In this document: piece after piece, positions 26,101 through 37,478 of the stretch
How the letters are laid out: each line of letters starts with the position of its first letter
Position numbering within the stretch: the stretch's first letter is position 1
The notes under the pieces: model-generated
Database searches by the model: none
What the model saw: only the letters and a program-made list of their open reading frames with translations
What the model was told of the DNA's origin: nothing
Source of the DNA: Caenorhabditis elegans
Lineage: Eukaryota > Nematoda > Chromadorea > Rhabditida > Rhabditidae
Assembly: GCF_000002985.6 (NCBI RefSeq)
Contig: NC_003283.11
Location: 13,516,001-13,580,000 of the forward strand
DNA: 64,000 nucleotides
Direction of reading: 5' to 3'
Program-made: the position numbers and the translations under genes

Positions 26101-29100
26101 AAACATGGCAACCCCCCAAAACTACTACAGATAATTTTAAGAGTAATAATATTCCGTGAGACCTCTTGTTGCAGTTTTTTCAAAAGTTCTGCCCAATATC
26201 GTATCCCTGAACTTACTGTATTCATCCACGCCCAATCTCTCCCGGATGCAGACGAGTCGTGTGGGGATCCTCGCTAAAAAAACAAGTAAACTTCAAGGTG
26301 GTCTGATAAAACGGAAGAATAAGGAGCACGATGAGCAAAGAAATGAATATCATCAGAAGATAATATGAAAGGAAAAAAGAGACAGAAGAAGCGAAATGAA
26401 ACCTTGTTTTTTTGGTTTTCGGTACCAAAAGAAGGTCCGGTCTGAAGTGGATGAAGGATAGAACACAGACAGAGAACAGGGGAGGAACAGGGGAAAAGAA
26501 ATTGGAATCTGAATATTTAGAATGAAGAAGCTAACAAAACACGGCAGGAAAGACAATTTAAGAAGAGCCACTTGGAATTGAAGTTTTAGATGAGTCAGGC
26601 AGAAAACGTTGGCGAGTTGATCAAAGAGTATTTTGAGGTTTAGGGTTTTGATCTTTTTCTCCAAATGAACAAATCAATACGAAGGCAACATTAATTCTTT
26701 TAGGTGAACTGAAAAAAGGTAAACTCAAGTACAATTGTCTCAAAACTTGGTTATTAAAAAATAGAGGTTTATATAGGGGTGACAACTGGTCGAAGTGTGT
26801 TGCCAATTAAATTTGAATTTCAGATTTGACTTTGGAAGATTTTCGTTAAATTCATTAAATGAAGATTTTAATTAATTCTGACTGAGAATGTTCTCAGAAT
26901 AAGGTTATTTACTTACATTTTATTATGATTATTCGGAACTTTTTTCATCTTCTTGCCGTTAATTTGCACTGTAACATAACTTTAAATTGACTACCGAAAA
27001 TGGGAAACATGAAAAATTTATAACATAGATGGAAAATATTTTGAAACAACAGATGGGGGAAGTTGAGGTCAGAAGATTTTTTGTTAATGCGAAATCTAAT
27101 ACAGAATTCAATTAAAAAATACTTTTTTTCCAGCAACAAAAGTATGAGCATGGAAGAGTTTTTTTGAAATCCATCTGAGTATTTTTTTAAAAGTTTAGAT
27201 ATTGTTCTCATAGTTAGTTTCAAATTTAAAAGTTACTTCTAGAACTTCTAATTGGAAAAATTGGAAAAAAGAACAAAACAAAAATAAGTTGTGTCCATTT
27301 CTGGTTTGGTTCCAGTGGTCCGCACAAGGACATCACTAATTTATTTCATGATAATTAACAATTCACAAACTGCAAAAAAAATTATGAAGATGATGCTAGA
27401 AAAAAAATAATCCTAGTTTTCACAAATCAATCATCATCAAGTGAATATGTTGCACGTTTTACTGACATATTCGGATGGAAAGTTCATAAGTTCTAGGGCT
27501 AATTTCGGGGAGGAACATTTGAATACTTAAAGTAAACAAAAATAACCAGTAGCTAGAAATTTGTATCCTGTTCTCTCTTGAGCTCTAGCAAAAATACGAG
27601 ATGCGTGGATCTTCGATCTATCCCTAATCTTACTATTTTCATTCAGTTGGCACCTCCTTTTTCGTGAATAATAGCTTTAGGCGAAATATAAAATAAGAAA
27701 GAGTATAGTGAAAGGGTGAACCTAAGTTCGAGTATAAACTTCTGAAAACCTTTGGGAAGTTTTTTGATATTCTGAATATTGAACTTTTGTTTGATAGTTT
27801 TGCAAACAAGGTTTAAAATAGTATTTATGAGAAGGATAGTTCCTCTAAATTCAGTGTTTTCAATAAGAAGCTGGGAGACGCCACGTCTTAAAAGTGGCTG
27901 AACATAGAATTAATCAAGAGCGGAAATAATAAATACAAGATTGGAGATTTTGATATGATGACTCAGGTTGACCTCGTAATACGAGAAAAGAAGCTTGTGA
28001 TGATTTCAAGTGGAAGTTATATGAAGCAGAAGAATCGGGTGATTAATTGTTCAATTTTGCGTACTGAAAGGATTTTATGAGGAATAAAAAATGAAACATA
28101 AATTTTTCTAGAAAATTAATTATTTGATAGATAGTTAACGAACCGGTTTCAAACTTGCTTTTTAATAGTATTTTTAGTTATGAAGTTTTATAATGAAAAC
28201 GCGGCAAGTTTTTCAAAACGAATAAATACTGATCAAGTGTTTTTAGTTGACCATGGGAGCCTTTGAAAGAGCTTCTTGGAATTTATTCTTTGCAAAAGTT
28301 TTTTTGGAGTTTATTTATACATGTCGTTAATAAACTTTGTCATCTTCATTTTTTCAATGCTTTTTTTAAAAGAATGTTCAAAAATTAGCGTTTAGAGATA
28401 ATTTTTAAAAATTGGAAAGTACAGAAATACATACAACAAACTTGAAAATTGAACGAAAAACAAGAAAGAGGAATTTTCTTGAATTTTGACACCACTGGCT
28501 AATCTCATTGAACAAAAATAAGCATTCTTGACTGAAAGCACAACAAAACTGATTCATTGAATTATTCAACTGCCGGATCTTGTTTAAGACTGGTTTCCAA
28601 TCAATTCGAAATTCCAGCCATAAAACGAGTAAATCTTGAAATTTTCACGTCACAAGCCAAGATGGAAAATATCTATAAAAGTAACAAGATTATCTGATCA
28701 ACTAGTATATTCATTCCAGAAACCAATAATAATAAAAGACATTTGATATCCAATTTCCTGCCTATTCATGTTTGTAACCTTAAACTTTAAAAAAACTATG
28801 ATATTGAGATCGGATTTCTTGGAGGATTTCTGGTTTTCCTTTCGTTCTTGTGAATTACCATTCTTAAGTAAATGTCGTATCTTATTTGGAAAACGTGATT
28901 CGGGTTGGAATGAGGAAAATGTATGGAACAAATAAGGTGGTTAGAAGGTGTGTTGAGCTGAATAGAAAAAGATTGAAGCAATAGATTGGCGGAAAATAAA
29001 GAAAATTTTTGAAAGAGAGCAAGTGAGGTCAAACATCTGGCGAAACTATAAACTGGATACATGACATGTTCAAAATAGTTTTAGGTTTTATATAAAAGAT

Positions 29101-32100
29101 TTTTTGATGAAGAAAAACATTTTTAGACTGGATATTTTGGAGTGCGCGACTCAAGGAGGGCCTGTAAGAAGGCAAGATGAGCCCCCCTGACGCCTCGGAA
29201 AAAGTTTTAAAAATCATTTTGGCAGTTTTATTGAAAGAAAATTGAGGATGTTTTATTCAAATATCAACTTTTTTTTGAAAAAAAGGAAATTGAAACAAAA
29301 ATATTTAAAATAGCTTTCACTGTAAAACTTCAGAAACTCATAATTTCAAAAAAAACTATTGAAGATGCTATAAAACTTTATAAAGCATCTAAGAGTTTGA
29401 AAGTTGCAAAAGTAAAATGGGCGATACATTTGTTACCAATTGTTTGGCTAGGAAATCTTGAAAATGTTCTTTGCCATATGGTCTGAACTTTGTGGTTGCT
29501 TTTTATTATATTTGAATTCTCGATTATGATTCATAAAAGTAAAAGTTCGTGGGTCTTTGCATTTTGAAGATTTCTTCAAAATGTTCAGAATTATTTCAAC
29601 ATTTGAAAACATATTTTCACATTTTCACATTTCATCGAAGACTTTTTATTTCCTGAGTTTAGTCAATTATCTTTTGCTATTGAATAGATCCGACAATTTT
29701 GTTTTTGAGCATCTAGACGTAAGCTTTTCTTTCTTTAAGTGTTTTCTAAAAAAACTGGAACATTTTACGATAAGCTGGAAATTGGTATTTTCTAAGAAAA
29801 GAAGTACGATTTAGTTTTCTTTCTTAATATCCTGTCAACAAAAATTTATTCGGTTGAGATTGTTAACTTCAGAGTAAAAATTTGAACTAGAATGAAGTTG
29901 ATCTGAAAAAGTTTCAGGCAATTTCACCAAAATCGATATTTATACAGTTTCCCTAGAGATAATTTCTTCCGCATCTAATTTCGATGTTGTGATACCTTGT
30001 TGAATTTGAAGAGCTTTCAAGATTTATTTTGATCGAGTGAAAAAGATTCATATTGGTGTCAAAAAAGATTCCCAAAAAGTTTCTAGCTTATTTTTCTACC
30101 CTTCTCGGCATCACTGCCAACGTTGTGTTCAAGTTTGGTTCAAAAATATTAACTTGGTTCTGAAGTTGGCTAACCTTCAGTAACAGTTAAAAAGACTTGG
30201 TTTAGCCCAGGCCTATGTTTAGCCCAAGTTTGATCCAACTCATGCTTTGACTGTTTTCCTTGTGTCATTTTAATTTTGGGACAAATGATATTGGCAAGTG
30301 TTCGGCCAGACTTGGGTACTTGAGCGCGTTCTAAACCAAGTCAGAACAAGTTTTTGTCAAGTTTAAACTGCTCTAGAGCTCTCCTGCAGCTAATGAAAAC
30401 AGAGAATAATTTGTTAACGAAAAAATTCAAAAACAACTATTTTCAAAAAACTTCAAAAAGTTAAATGAATACTGAAAACAAAGTTCTTTGAAAACAACGT
30501 TTGAATACAACGTCATGAACAATTCAAAATTCATGGTAATGCGGTCGGATCATAGTCAGGTTAAAGATTCACCAAGTGCAAAACTACAAAATCGTAAACA
30601 ACTTATTCTTTGAAAGAACTCGAGAGCTAGCATAAAAGATTCTAAAAATAAAACGTAAATATGTATTACCCAAGATATTCTTACGTCTTCATTTTCCTAA
30701 ACGAAAAACAAACATAAGTAAGTGGTGATGGAAGTTGGTGAAAGCCGAGGAAAAAGAGAGTTCAATTTATCTTATTTTCGATGCCTTCTTCTCATTTTGC
30801 CTTTTCTCTTTTTTCCACTTAATCTATCCACCAATTCAAATTGGTATTCATTTTAAGTTAGTTTTTGGGATAGCGTCCATGATCGCAGTCGAGCGGGTCT
30901 CTATGATTACGGTAAATAAAATAGAATGCGTCAGAAGTTAGGACAAAGCTCAGAATTAAATTTGAAGCCAAACTTGACGTCATCAAAGAGAATTGCAAAG
31001 CAACGGAAATTCTGGAAAAGATAAAAAACTGGAAAGTCTATCAAAAATAGTGGAGCAAAGTGATAATACACATTGAGTGTTCAACTTTTTCTTGCTGTGT
31101 AGTAGAGAGAGTGATATTAAAAATTACGCTTTACGAAGAGTGCACTTCATTTTTTAACTTTTTTTTGAAAAAAGCTCCAACTCATAATACGAAGTAATGA
31201 AGAAGTCGGCAAATTTGAAGAAACGAAAAATGTGGGGGAGGGTTGTGGATTAATTAGGCGAAGATTCTTTGAAAGAGATTCATTTGGAGATCGAAATGTT
31301 ACATTTATGAAATAGTTGGAACTCAAGTTTTAAATATGGAAAAAATACAATATGAAAATGAAAGTAGTTCTTAACAAGAGTTTAGTAAGGCATAAACCAA
31401 TAAATGTTGGAAATGTGAACTGATATGAAAAGTTGTGATTCATTTTCAGCTGATTTTAAGTTATGTATGTATAATCGAAAATTTTAGAATTTAAATTTAG
31501 AAATTAACTTTAACTCAAGTTATGGATAATTTCTAACCTGGTATTTTTTTAATCCAAGAATTTGTATTTTAAATTTCAGATTCTGGTAAAGCTTTGTTGA
31601 GTACACTCAAGACCTGAAAAAATACACAACCTCAAAATACGTTTTTTCAAATTTTGAACCAAATGAAATGCGGCGTTTGTTTCCCTAGTTCTAGATATCT
31701 GAATGTATTCTGCGGGTTCGCAATATTAAAATAATAATTTCATTTATCTAATATTCAATTTTATTTGATCTAACACCGTTTTTAAATAGCTGGAATAACA
31801 GAAGAAAGACCAGAGTCTGTCTGGATTCTTTTTTCCCATTTTTTGAGAAAAGTCATTTCACAACTTTTTATGTTAATCCATTTTGCCTTCTCTTAGAAAC
31901 CAACACAAACCACTTTCGTAAATGTTCTATTTCAAATAAAAAGCTCATTTTTGAAACTATTATGAAACATAAAGAAAAGGCGGAATTGACAAACTATTTT
32001 TTGAAAGTAAATTTCTGAATTCCCCTTTTTAATCCTATCCTTTTTTCTGAAAATTTATGATGATCCGAACGAAAGGCTCTTTCATTTTTTACGCCTGACG

Positions 32101-33420
32101 TACCACAAAGATGACAGACATATTGCGACAATTTGCGATTAAAGTGAAAGAAAAAGGAATGAGGGGGTTTCTTGTGAATTGAAAAATATATGTGAAAAAA
32201 GGTACTTTCTAGTATTCACCAACATTTATTATTTCTCAGAAGGAAAAGGAAACGACGGCTAGATGGGACTTATTTATGTTTTGATTGACATGGTAACAAC
32301 ATCATACGTTCCATATTGCGTGAGCACTTATCAAGTAAATTGAGAAATGAAAGTTTATATTGAAGTCCTTGTAGATCAATTTATACGAAGATACTTGTGT
32401 TTTGGACTTCTAGAATTCTAAAAAAGGGGAAAATTCACAAAAGTGGGTCTCATTAGGAAAATTCAAATTTTTTGAATCACGCTGTAGCATGGAATTACCG
32501 CAGTAATTAAGTCACTAAAAATAATGCAACTTTTTCAATTTTTGAGATGTAGTGAGCATCTTGGAGCTCACAGAAACATGGCTCGTCAGGTACATCATAT
32601 AAATCTATAAATCATATAAATTTCCATTATATACACTTGTCGTATAATTTTTTGAAAGGTTTACTTGTTACATGGAGCTCCGTCTGTAAAAGTGAACATA
32701 TAGTTTCTAATTTAAGAATTTTTTTTTTAAAATTAGAAATACTTCCAAAATAAGTGAAAATGTGTGAAGAAATGAGCATATGAGTGAGTAAAACTTTAAA
32801 CAACTGAAAATGATAGTGAAAAATGTTCAACTTACAGTATATTTTTCATAACTTTCTAAATGTTTACATTCGTTTCAATTTTCCTCTTGAAGATATCGCT
32901 AGTAGGAAAATTGTTTCAAATCGCTCCTATAGTGCTAATAATGCCCAAATATCATAGTAAAACTTTATCAAACTTTTTTGTAATTTTTTATGTGCATTCA
33001 AAATTTTCTGCAAATTTTATATTTCAGTTTCGTTGCAGTTGTTCGTATTTTAACATTCTAAAAATTCGAAGCAATACTCGAGATTACTCGAAAAAAATCG
33101 CATTTTTGAAAAACTTGGCAATTTATCAAAACTTTAGCTAACAATTTTTTAAATCTAACAGTCAGAGTCTATTACATATATTGCTCAGTCATGTAGGATT
33201 TGTGTTTATAATTATAATACCCCACTTTAATCATGGTTCAAGGTACATATAAAATACGGTAACTGAATTTTGAGCCAAATTAAGTTTCAAAACAAGAAAA
33301 TAAAGTCAAAAAGTCTAGTGTACTAAGATAGTAGGAAAAATGAACAAGAAATTAACAGCGTCATCTCAATTTCATGGGAGAGAAACTAATCCGTCTCCTG
33401 ATGATGTTAGTCGTGTATTT
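20106..33420. other. 13-kb gene-poor AT-rich region upstream of the GPCR
   Basis: I find no exon chain here on either strand. Single open frames of 60-103 codons occur, but they lack ATG starts, splice signals or recognisable content. Points of higher GC and lower repeat content are 20815-20900, 24320-24560 (contains CACGTG beside GGCTCAGCTGG) and 26410-26480. A TAGGCA-type repeat lies at 21229-21396. The size suggests a regulatory domain for the GPCR gene, or undetected non-coding RNA genes; both are inferences. Confidence 0.5.
21229..21396. repeat. TAGGCA-type dispersed repeat
   Basis: Contains ATCTGCCTACCTAC at 21229 and, further on, GATAGGCACAGTGGGCAGGC, TATAGGCAAGAAGGGG and TGCCTACTTCC (21332-21391). 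The inverted TGCCTAC / TAGGCA arrangement matches the copies at 18262, 42897, 56577 and 60627. Confidence 0.55.
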
Positions 33421-33820
33421 CTAAAAGAGAAAAAAAAGTGTGTACGGACTGGAACAAAGTGAAGTATGTATGAAGTAAGTGTCGAAGAAGAAAAGCAGAG
33501 CCATAACAGGAGAAAATGAAGGAGAGACCGAACACGCGATCATATGTTAATCGGTCCATTGGGAACCGACCGGCGTGGGGACTTCGAGTCGATAAGTGGG
33601 GCGAGAAGAAGCATGAAACATGGTTCAAGAGTAAGAGAATAGACCGCCCAACTTTTTTTGTGCGGGGAGAGCTGGAAGCAAAAAACACTTGAGCGAACGG
33701 AATGAGACTGGGGGAATGGAAAAAAGAAGAAGCCACGTCATTATGCGGGGACGAATGGGATGTGAAACGAATTGAGCAGTGGATCATCGATGAGGGGAAC
33801 GGCAGAGCAGAGATCCGAAC
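33421..33820. promoter_or_regulatory. GC- and purine-rich island, candidate regulatory region
   Basis: Against the AT-rich background, this stretch is purine-rich on the plus strand (GAGA/GAAG runs) with CpG-containing motifs such as CGACCGGCGTGGGG and CATCGATGAGGGGAACGG. A minus-strand frame of 126 codons (33787-33407) is open, but it starts with a Ser/His-rich low-complexity sequence and shows no homology I know. Promoter or enhancer is an inference from composition only. Confidence 0.3.
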
Positions 33821-33832
33821 GCTATTATCCAG

Positions 33833-34360
33833 ACGCGAAATTTTGTGATTTTTTTGTGACTCAAATACAGTACAAAATTTTTTGTTGAATGCGAAAAGAT
33901 GTGCACCTTTAAAAATAAAGTACTTTCAAATTCTCGTTTCTGCGGAATTTTCATTCATTTTTCCCTCGATTTATTTTGAAAACTTAGTCTTTATTGAGTT
34001 TCTGAATAAATATATAATTGTTTATCGGAAAACAATGAGTAGTCGCACAGGCTGTCACATAACGGTTTGATCTACAAAAAATGCGGGAATTTTTTTTCCC
34101 AGATTTCGTCAGCACGCTCGAAACCATGCGAAATCAGTTGAGATGTCTGCGTCTCACCTCCCGCATTTTTTGAAGATCAAACCGACATGGGGCATTCTGA
34201 CACCATGGTGTACACCACGTGTAAATAGTCGCGAATAGTCGATAAAAGTTCTGCAGCCACGAGTTTGTAATTACAGTACTCTTTCAAGGCGCATACCTTC
34301 TTGTATTTAACAAAAAAATTGTCGTGTCGAGACCGGGAACTGTGTTTTAGCGCAAACGTC
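33833..34360. repeat. Degenerate palindromic element (GTCTCGACACGAC family) with a nested second element
   Basis: The left arm (33833-33990) has GCGAAATTTTGTG, GTGCACCTTTAAA and GCGGAATTTTCATTCATTTTT. The right arm (34240-34352) has CAGTACTCTTTCAAGGCGCA and TTGTCGTGTCGAGACCGGG. These are degenerate versions of the arms of the element at 38051-38402. A different inverted-repeat element sits between the arms. Confidence 0.6.
34064..34183. mobile_element. Nested small inverted-repeat element (GGTTTGATCT ends)
   Basis: The left end GGTTTGATCTACAAAAAATG (34064 on) and the inverse of the right end at 34159-34183 match over 25 bp with one mismatch (GGTTTGATCTTCAAAAAATG). Weaker similarity continues outwards to about 34035 and 34215. 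It lies inside the degenerate palindromic element, so it arrived later. Confidence 0.75.
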
Positions 34361-34713
34361 GTAAAAGTAATAAAATGGTTTTTTTCTCAAAAATTGTTTG
34401 AATTGTAGTTTCAGAACATTCATTTTGCTAGATAATGTCGCGATTACGCTTGTCTAGTTCAGGCATAGTTTTGACGTAAATCATCACCGACCATGCATGG
34501 CTTGTCAAACACACGAATTGACTCAAGATTTATTAGCTAATAGAGTTTCTAATTTTTAGATCAATATTTAACAGAATTGTCAGATAGGGAAAAGTCGTAC
34601 ACGCATCAATGAAAACTGGTAATGGAGAATCATGGGGATTTTAAAAGGTAGGCAGGTTGGAAAATGGATGTTTTGATTTAAAATATACAGAAATGTGTAA
34701 ATGGATATGATAA

Positions 34714-35707
34714 TCAGAAATGTACAATTTCAAACGACTGAACATGCATGTGGCATATTGGACATAGTAGAGGTATCTGCTTCTGGAAGGTATCATTGCA
34801 AGGTTCACAAAAGCAGAGATGATTGCATGGGCGGAGCAGAACACGTTTCTCAGTCAATTTACACAGGAAACATTGAAGTCGAGCTTCGTTGATAGAATCT
34901 TCAACCGATCTGAAAGTGACATATTGAAGAGGTGGGTTGAATTTTTTTTGATAATGAACTTTTTGATATTACATGGTAATATAAAATGTTAAATTACAAA
35001 AAAAAACTGATAACATTTTTTGAATAAGAACACATTAATTTTCACAGGTACATTTTTTAAATAATTTTTACTATTCGAACAACTTGATCATGTTCAAAAA
35101 TTCAAAAAAAAACCTACTTTACACCTGCTTTTGGTGGCTTTGGTCCGTGGATTGCTTCTACTGTGCGACGAATTGGAGCAGCTCTGGAAATATTAAAATT
35201 AATAAATTCAGTAGCAAACATTGTTTCGGAACTTACCGATTATCGACTTTTTCGATGAATCCCAGAATAAATTTGATTGGATGCAGGAGAACATCGATAA
35301 TTCGTGTGACAATTCGGACCTGAAAATGTGTTTTCTTTAGTTAAAATTTTTAAATAAAAAAAAGAAAATATATATTATTAACTCACTTGAGGGAAAATGA
35401 AACCAACAACTGTGTAGACGATGGACACTCCGTACGGAACCACAGTGTATAGAATATAACTGATAAAGCTTTCACGTGGTGTTGATGACAATCGCCTATA
35501 GACGTACAAAGTGATCAATACAGTAGCAATAAACAGGAATAGTGATAGGGATGAAAATACAGGAAAATTTGTGAAGAACCAGTTAGTAATTCGAACAGGA
35601 ATCGTCACAAAATAGTAAACTGGATAGAACAGCTTGAAAATGTAGTCAAATGCTGTTCTGGATGCTTGAAGAGCATCATCCGGTTCTTCTTGTTCTAATT
35701 CGGACAT
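34714..35707 (-). CDS. Multi-pass membrane protein with C-terminal RING finger (RNF26-like E3 ligase)
   Basis: Exons 35707-35387, 35319-35237, 35183-35118 and 34909-34714 join to exactly 222 codons (221 aa). The N-terminal half has hydrophobic segments at about residues 50-72 (FSSLSLFLFIATVLITLYVY) and 83-105, with another possible one near 20-40. Residues 170-209 form a RING-HC: C170-x2-C173, C185-N-H187, C191-x2-C194, C206-x2-C209. The RPCNHLCFCEPC core resembles the LPCRHLCLC type of RNF26, an ER membrane E3; homology is inferred. The RING exon has no start codon and the donor after exon 3 (GTAGGT) contains an in-frame TAG, so a model stopping at 35114 would miss the RING and give 157 aa. 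Divergent to the next gene (263 bp apart). Probably C56A3.4 in C. elegans. Confidence 0.82.
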
Positions 35708-35970
35708 TTTTATGGATTTTTACAGATGATTCACAAGTGAATTGACTGAGTTTACTCGAAAATGTCACGAGAAAATTGCGAAATTAGCCAAAAAGTGCCT
35801 AGAAAAACACAAATGGCTGGGAAACCCAAAACTCGTGTACTCCTCTCGGACAACTTTTATTTTTGTCTTTTTTCGCGAACTTATTCTTGTGATTGAAGTT
35901 CCAACGTTTTATTTTAGATAATTTTTGAATAAATATTGTTTAAAATATTAAACCATTTTTAAAAAGTAGA
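35708..35970. promoter_or_regulatory. Shared divergent promoter (RING gene / 378-aa protein)
   Basis: 263 bp separate two head-to-head start codons. The centre is slightly GC-richer (CTCGTGTACTCCTCTCGGAC near 35831-35850) and is followed by an AT-rich leader. The short shared interval implies one bidirectional promoter region. No TATA box or known factor site is certain. Confidence 0.5.
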
Positions 35971-37294
35971 ATGGCATCAACTCGACCAGATAACGTCCTA
36001 GTTTGGATGGCCAGCCGTGGAAGTTACGTTGAAAGTATGCCAGGAACCATCCTCCGAATAAAAAATGCCTCTAAATTTGGCGAAAATCTTTATGGTAAGT
36101 TTTTTGTGTTTTTAGGAAAGTATTTTTTATAATATAATTTTATAGGATTCAAAGATCAGCCTGGAGAATTGGTAGAAGTGACATGGGATGCAATGTTCAA
36201 ATTACGACCAACACTTGTTGAAGTAGACTTTGGTAGAAATCCTTGTGACGAATTGGTTAAAGTGATTGAAAAAAATTATAATAATGAACAGGTATCATTA
36301 TTTTAAACTATGTAAATTTACCAAAACTGGTTTCAGATCAGCCATTTCTTCGAGAAAGTAAAAGCCCTATCGCTTCATATGACAGATATCACATCGGAAA
36401 GTTTACTGAAACTTATGGATAAATTCACTTTACTGGCTGCATTCTCTTTTTCTGAAACAAAATTTTCCACACCGGAGTGGGCAACAATTTTGAAACGATT
36501 GTCAGAACTTAATCTGCGCGGAATTGATCTTTCCGATAATATTTTGAGTGAAGTTCAACAACACATCGATGTATCATTAATGAAATTGTCTGGAAATCCT
36601 GGAGTTGATGTTAATGAGTTCAAAAAAGGAATCGAATTTGTGACAGTGAAAGTTCTAGCGGTTCAAGAGCTGAAATTCCTGGGAGAAACGGACGCTGAGC
36701 AACTTCTCGAAGTTCTGCCCCAATCGTAAGTCTACAAAGCTTTTAGAATTGTAATATTTTGTGATCTTCCAGATTTCCACGTCTTGAAACACTCATCTGG
36801 GATTGGAATGTCGTTGATCCAGAGTTGAACTTCGATGAACGGACCAAGAAAGTTCTTGATCAGCTTCTCTTTGTCAATAAGCAATTGAATCTAGGATCTC
36901 TTGCCGTCGTTGCATATACACCAAATCCAGAAACTAAAACCGCAATCGAATCAGTTGCGAGGACACTGAAAGGAAGTATTAAAGATGTTCAACTGCACCA
37001 GTTTGCTACAAAAGGATTATCTGATGGAATGGCCAATTTCTCACTTATTGTTGCTGGAAATAATGAAAAAGCGATGAAAGAACTCATGGATATGTATATG
37101 GTAGATCGATCTACTATGCCTCCAATGGGGTAATAAAGCTCTGGAGTTTAGAAATTCAATTTTAATTTTTCAGAAAATTGCTCCGACTTTGCGAGGAAGA
37201 TATTGTTCCCATCTATCCAGCAATTACGATGGATTTTGGAGGATTCAATAAAAACCGTATTCGTCAGCTGTACACAGAAAGCCCCACTGACTGA
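35971..37294 (+). CDS. Unrecognised 378-aa nematode protein
   Basis: Exons 35971-36094, 36146-36291, 36337-36725, 36773-37129 and 37174-37294 join in frame to 378 aa. It starts MASTRPDNVLVWMASRGSYV; no signal peptide or membrane segment is visible. Segments such as LKRLSELNLRGIDLSDNIL and FPRLETLIWDWNVVDPELNF resemble single leucine-rich-repeat-like strands, but no regular repeat array is clear. I do not recognise a catalytic motif. An F-box-associated or LRR-related adaptor fold is possible but only a guess. AATAAA at 37356 ends the transcript. It shares a promoter with the membrane RING gene and is tail to tail with the MICU-like gene. Probably C56A3.5. Confidence 0.85.
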
Positions 37295-37478
37295 ACATAT
37301 TTCCTCTTTTTTGAATTGTTCAACTTGTTTTTGTTACCGTTTCCCTGTTGTTTCTAATAAATTGAGTTGTTTTAAAAGAAAAATTCTTATTTACACACAG
37401 GCAAGAAAAATAGCGACATATCTACAAGGCAAGCACGGGGATAAAAATACTTTTGTTTAAAAAAGTTTTAAAATTATA

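Noticed and set aside
33407-33787. 126-codon minus-strand frame as a gene
   Set aside because: Low-complexity Ser/His/Phe content, no splice partners and no recognisable family. It follows from the purine-rich composition of the plus strand.
34701-34892. Plus-strand 63-codon frame MDMIIRNVQFQ…
   Set aside because: It is the antisense shadow of the RING exon at 34714-34909, whose Cys/His pattern is decisive.
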